Below are positions 60,439-60,856 of a stretch of DNA of 60,856 nucleotides, one piece after another. Origin of the DNA: Chitinophagaceae bacterium (lineage in GTDB: Bacteria > Bacteroidota > Bacteroidia > Chitinophagales > Chitinophagaceae); the NCBI GenBank assembly GCA_022841365.1, contig JALHRP010000017.1, positions 1-60,856 on the forward strand, in the 5' to 3' direction. Position numbers and translations under genes: made by a program. The notes under the pieces were generated by a model. It saw only the letters and a list, made by a program, of their open reading frames with translations. It had not been told where the DNA came from and made no database searches. Each line of letters opens with the position of its first letter. Position 1 is the stretch's first letter.

Positions 60439-60856
60439 ATGAATAAGTTTACTATCAAAGATCTTGAAAATCTGAGCGGTATTAAGGCGCACACCATTCG
60501 TATCTGGGAGCAGCGTTATACCTTTCTGAAGCCACAACGTACGGCTACTAATATCCGTTACTACAGCAATCAGGAATTGAAAGTGTTGCTGAATATTTCA
60601 TTGCTCAATAAGTACGGGTTTAAAATTTCTCATATTAACCGTATGAGCAATGATGAACTGCGTGAAAAAACACTTACTCTCACCAACGGACAAGCACAGC
60701 AGGAGCGGATTGTAAACGAACTGATCCAGCATATGATTGATCTGGATATTGAAGCGTTTGAATATGTGTTAGATCAGTTTATTGCTTCCAGAGGAATTGA
60801 AAAAGCAATCACTTTTATCATATTCCCTTTCCTGGAGCGTATCGGCATACTGTGGC
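60439..60856 (+). CDS. MerR-type transcriptional regulator, 3' end outside window
   Basis: 139 codons from ATG 60439 to the window edge. FTIKDLENLSGIKAHTIRIWEQRY is the MerR winged-helix DNA-binding motif, IRYYSNQELKVLLNI the wing. The following helical segment (IVNELIQHMIDLDIEAFEYVLDQF) resembles the linker domain that precedes a cobalamin-binding domain in CarH/LitR-type light regulators; the B12 part would lie beyond the edge. Co-directional with the locus, 58 nt after it. Confidence 0.88.
   Translation, partial: MNKFTIKDLENLSGIKAHTIRIWEQRYTFLKPQRTATNIRYYSNQELKVLLNISLLNKYGFKISHINRMSNDELREKTLTLTNGQAQQERIVNELIQHMIDLDIEAFEYVLDQFIASRGIEKAITFIIFPFLERIGILW

Overview
The window looks like a chromosomal segment from a Bacteroidota bacterium, most likely Chitinophagaceae or a close relative. 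The evidence is moderate-to-low GC, promoters resembling the Bacteroidetes TTG-N17-23-TAnnTTTG consensus, a SusC-type TonB plug sequence, DUF2490 and M1 secreted proteins, a UpxY-type NusG paralogue heading a polysaccharide locus, and GC-rich REP-like elements. The genus call is inference. No rRNA, tRNA, CRISPR array or intact insertion sequence was seen.

Left part (1-20290, housekeeping and accessory genes on both strands). On the minus strand are a 3'-truncated M1 peptidase whose ATG is out of frame because of an A7 run, an Asp/Glu-racemase-family protein, an RtcB RNA ligase with small upstream ORFs, a possible 30-aa monocistronic gene with its own promoter and terminator, a 1076-aa VIT-vWA-TonB plug-TPR-DUF2135 fusion, a PA0069-type radical SAM protein and a 2H phosphoesterase. 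On the plus strand is an SOS-like cassette: a UmuD homologue lacking both catalytic residues, a DUF559 nuclease and UmuC. Then come an amidohydrolase, a DUF2490 protein, a metallophosphoesterase, an AmgK-like kinase fused to a RapZ C-terminal domain, a MurU-like nucleotidyltransferase and a heparan-glucosaminide-acetyltransferase-like membrane protein. Six copies of a C-run/G-run hairpin element sit at gene edges between 9.4 and 18.2 kb.

Right part (20291-60380) is one co-directional, tightly packed surface-polysaccharide locus of about 40 kb. It opens with a leader holding a TATATTTG promoter element, a 25-codon ORF and a strong terminator whose stem contains the ORF's stop codon. The first gene encodes a UpxY-like antiterminator. 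Then follow a Wza-like export lipoprotein, a Wzc-like tyrosine kinase with a Gly-Tyr tail, an AsnB-like amidotransferase, a WlbA-like dehydrogenase with an acetyltransferase, a Wzm/Wzt ABC exporter, an FdtA/FdtC/FdtB-like dTDP-amino-sugar set, an O-acyltransferase, about seventeen glycosyltransferases (GT2, GT4, GT6, GT11, GT25), an FkbM methyltransferase, a Wzy-like polymerase, a WcaF-like acetyltransferase, gmd and fcl (GDP-L-fucose), and a CpsB/YwqE-type phosphatase that could reverse the Wzc kinase. Most junctions overlap by 1-14 nt or are under 50 nt. No Wzx flippase, initiating phosphoglycosyltransferase, RmlA/RmlB or GDP-mannose synthesis gene is present, so those functions must lie elsewhere.

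The GT11 alpha-1,2-fucosyltransferase-like gene, a GT6 (ABO-transferase family) gene and gmd/fcl in one locus suggest a histo-blood-group-like epitope on the glycan. The stretch around 33.3-44.8 kb looks more AT-rich by eye and holds the most variable genes, two G8 tracts and, downstream, an acyltransferase gene remnant, as expected for an exchanged glycan locus. A MerR-type regulator cut by the window edge follows the locus.
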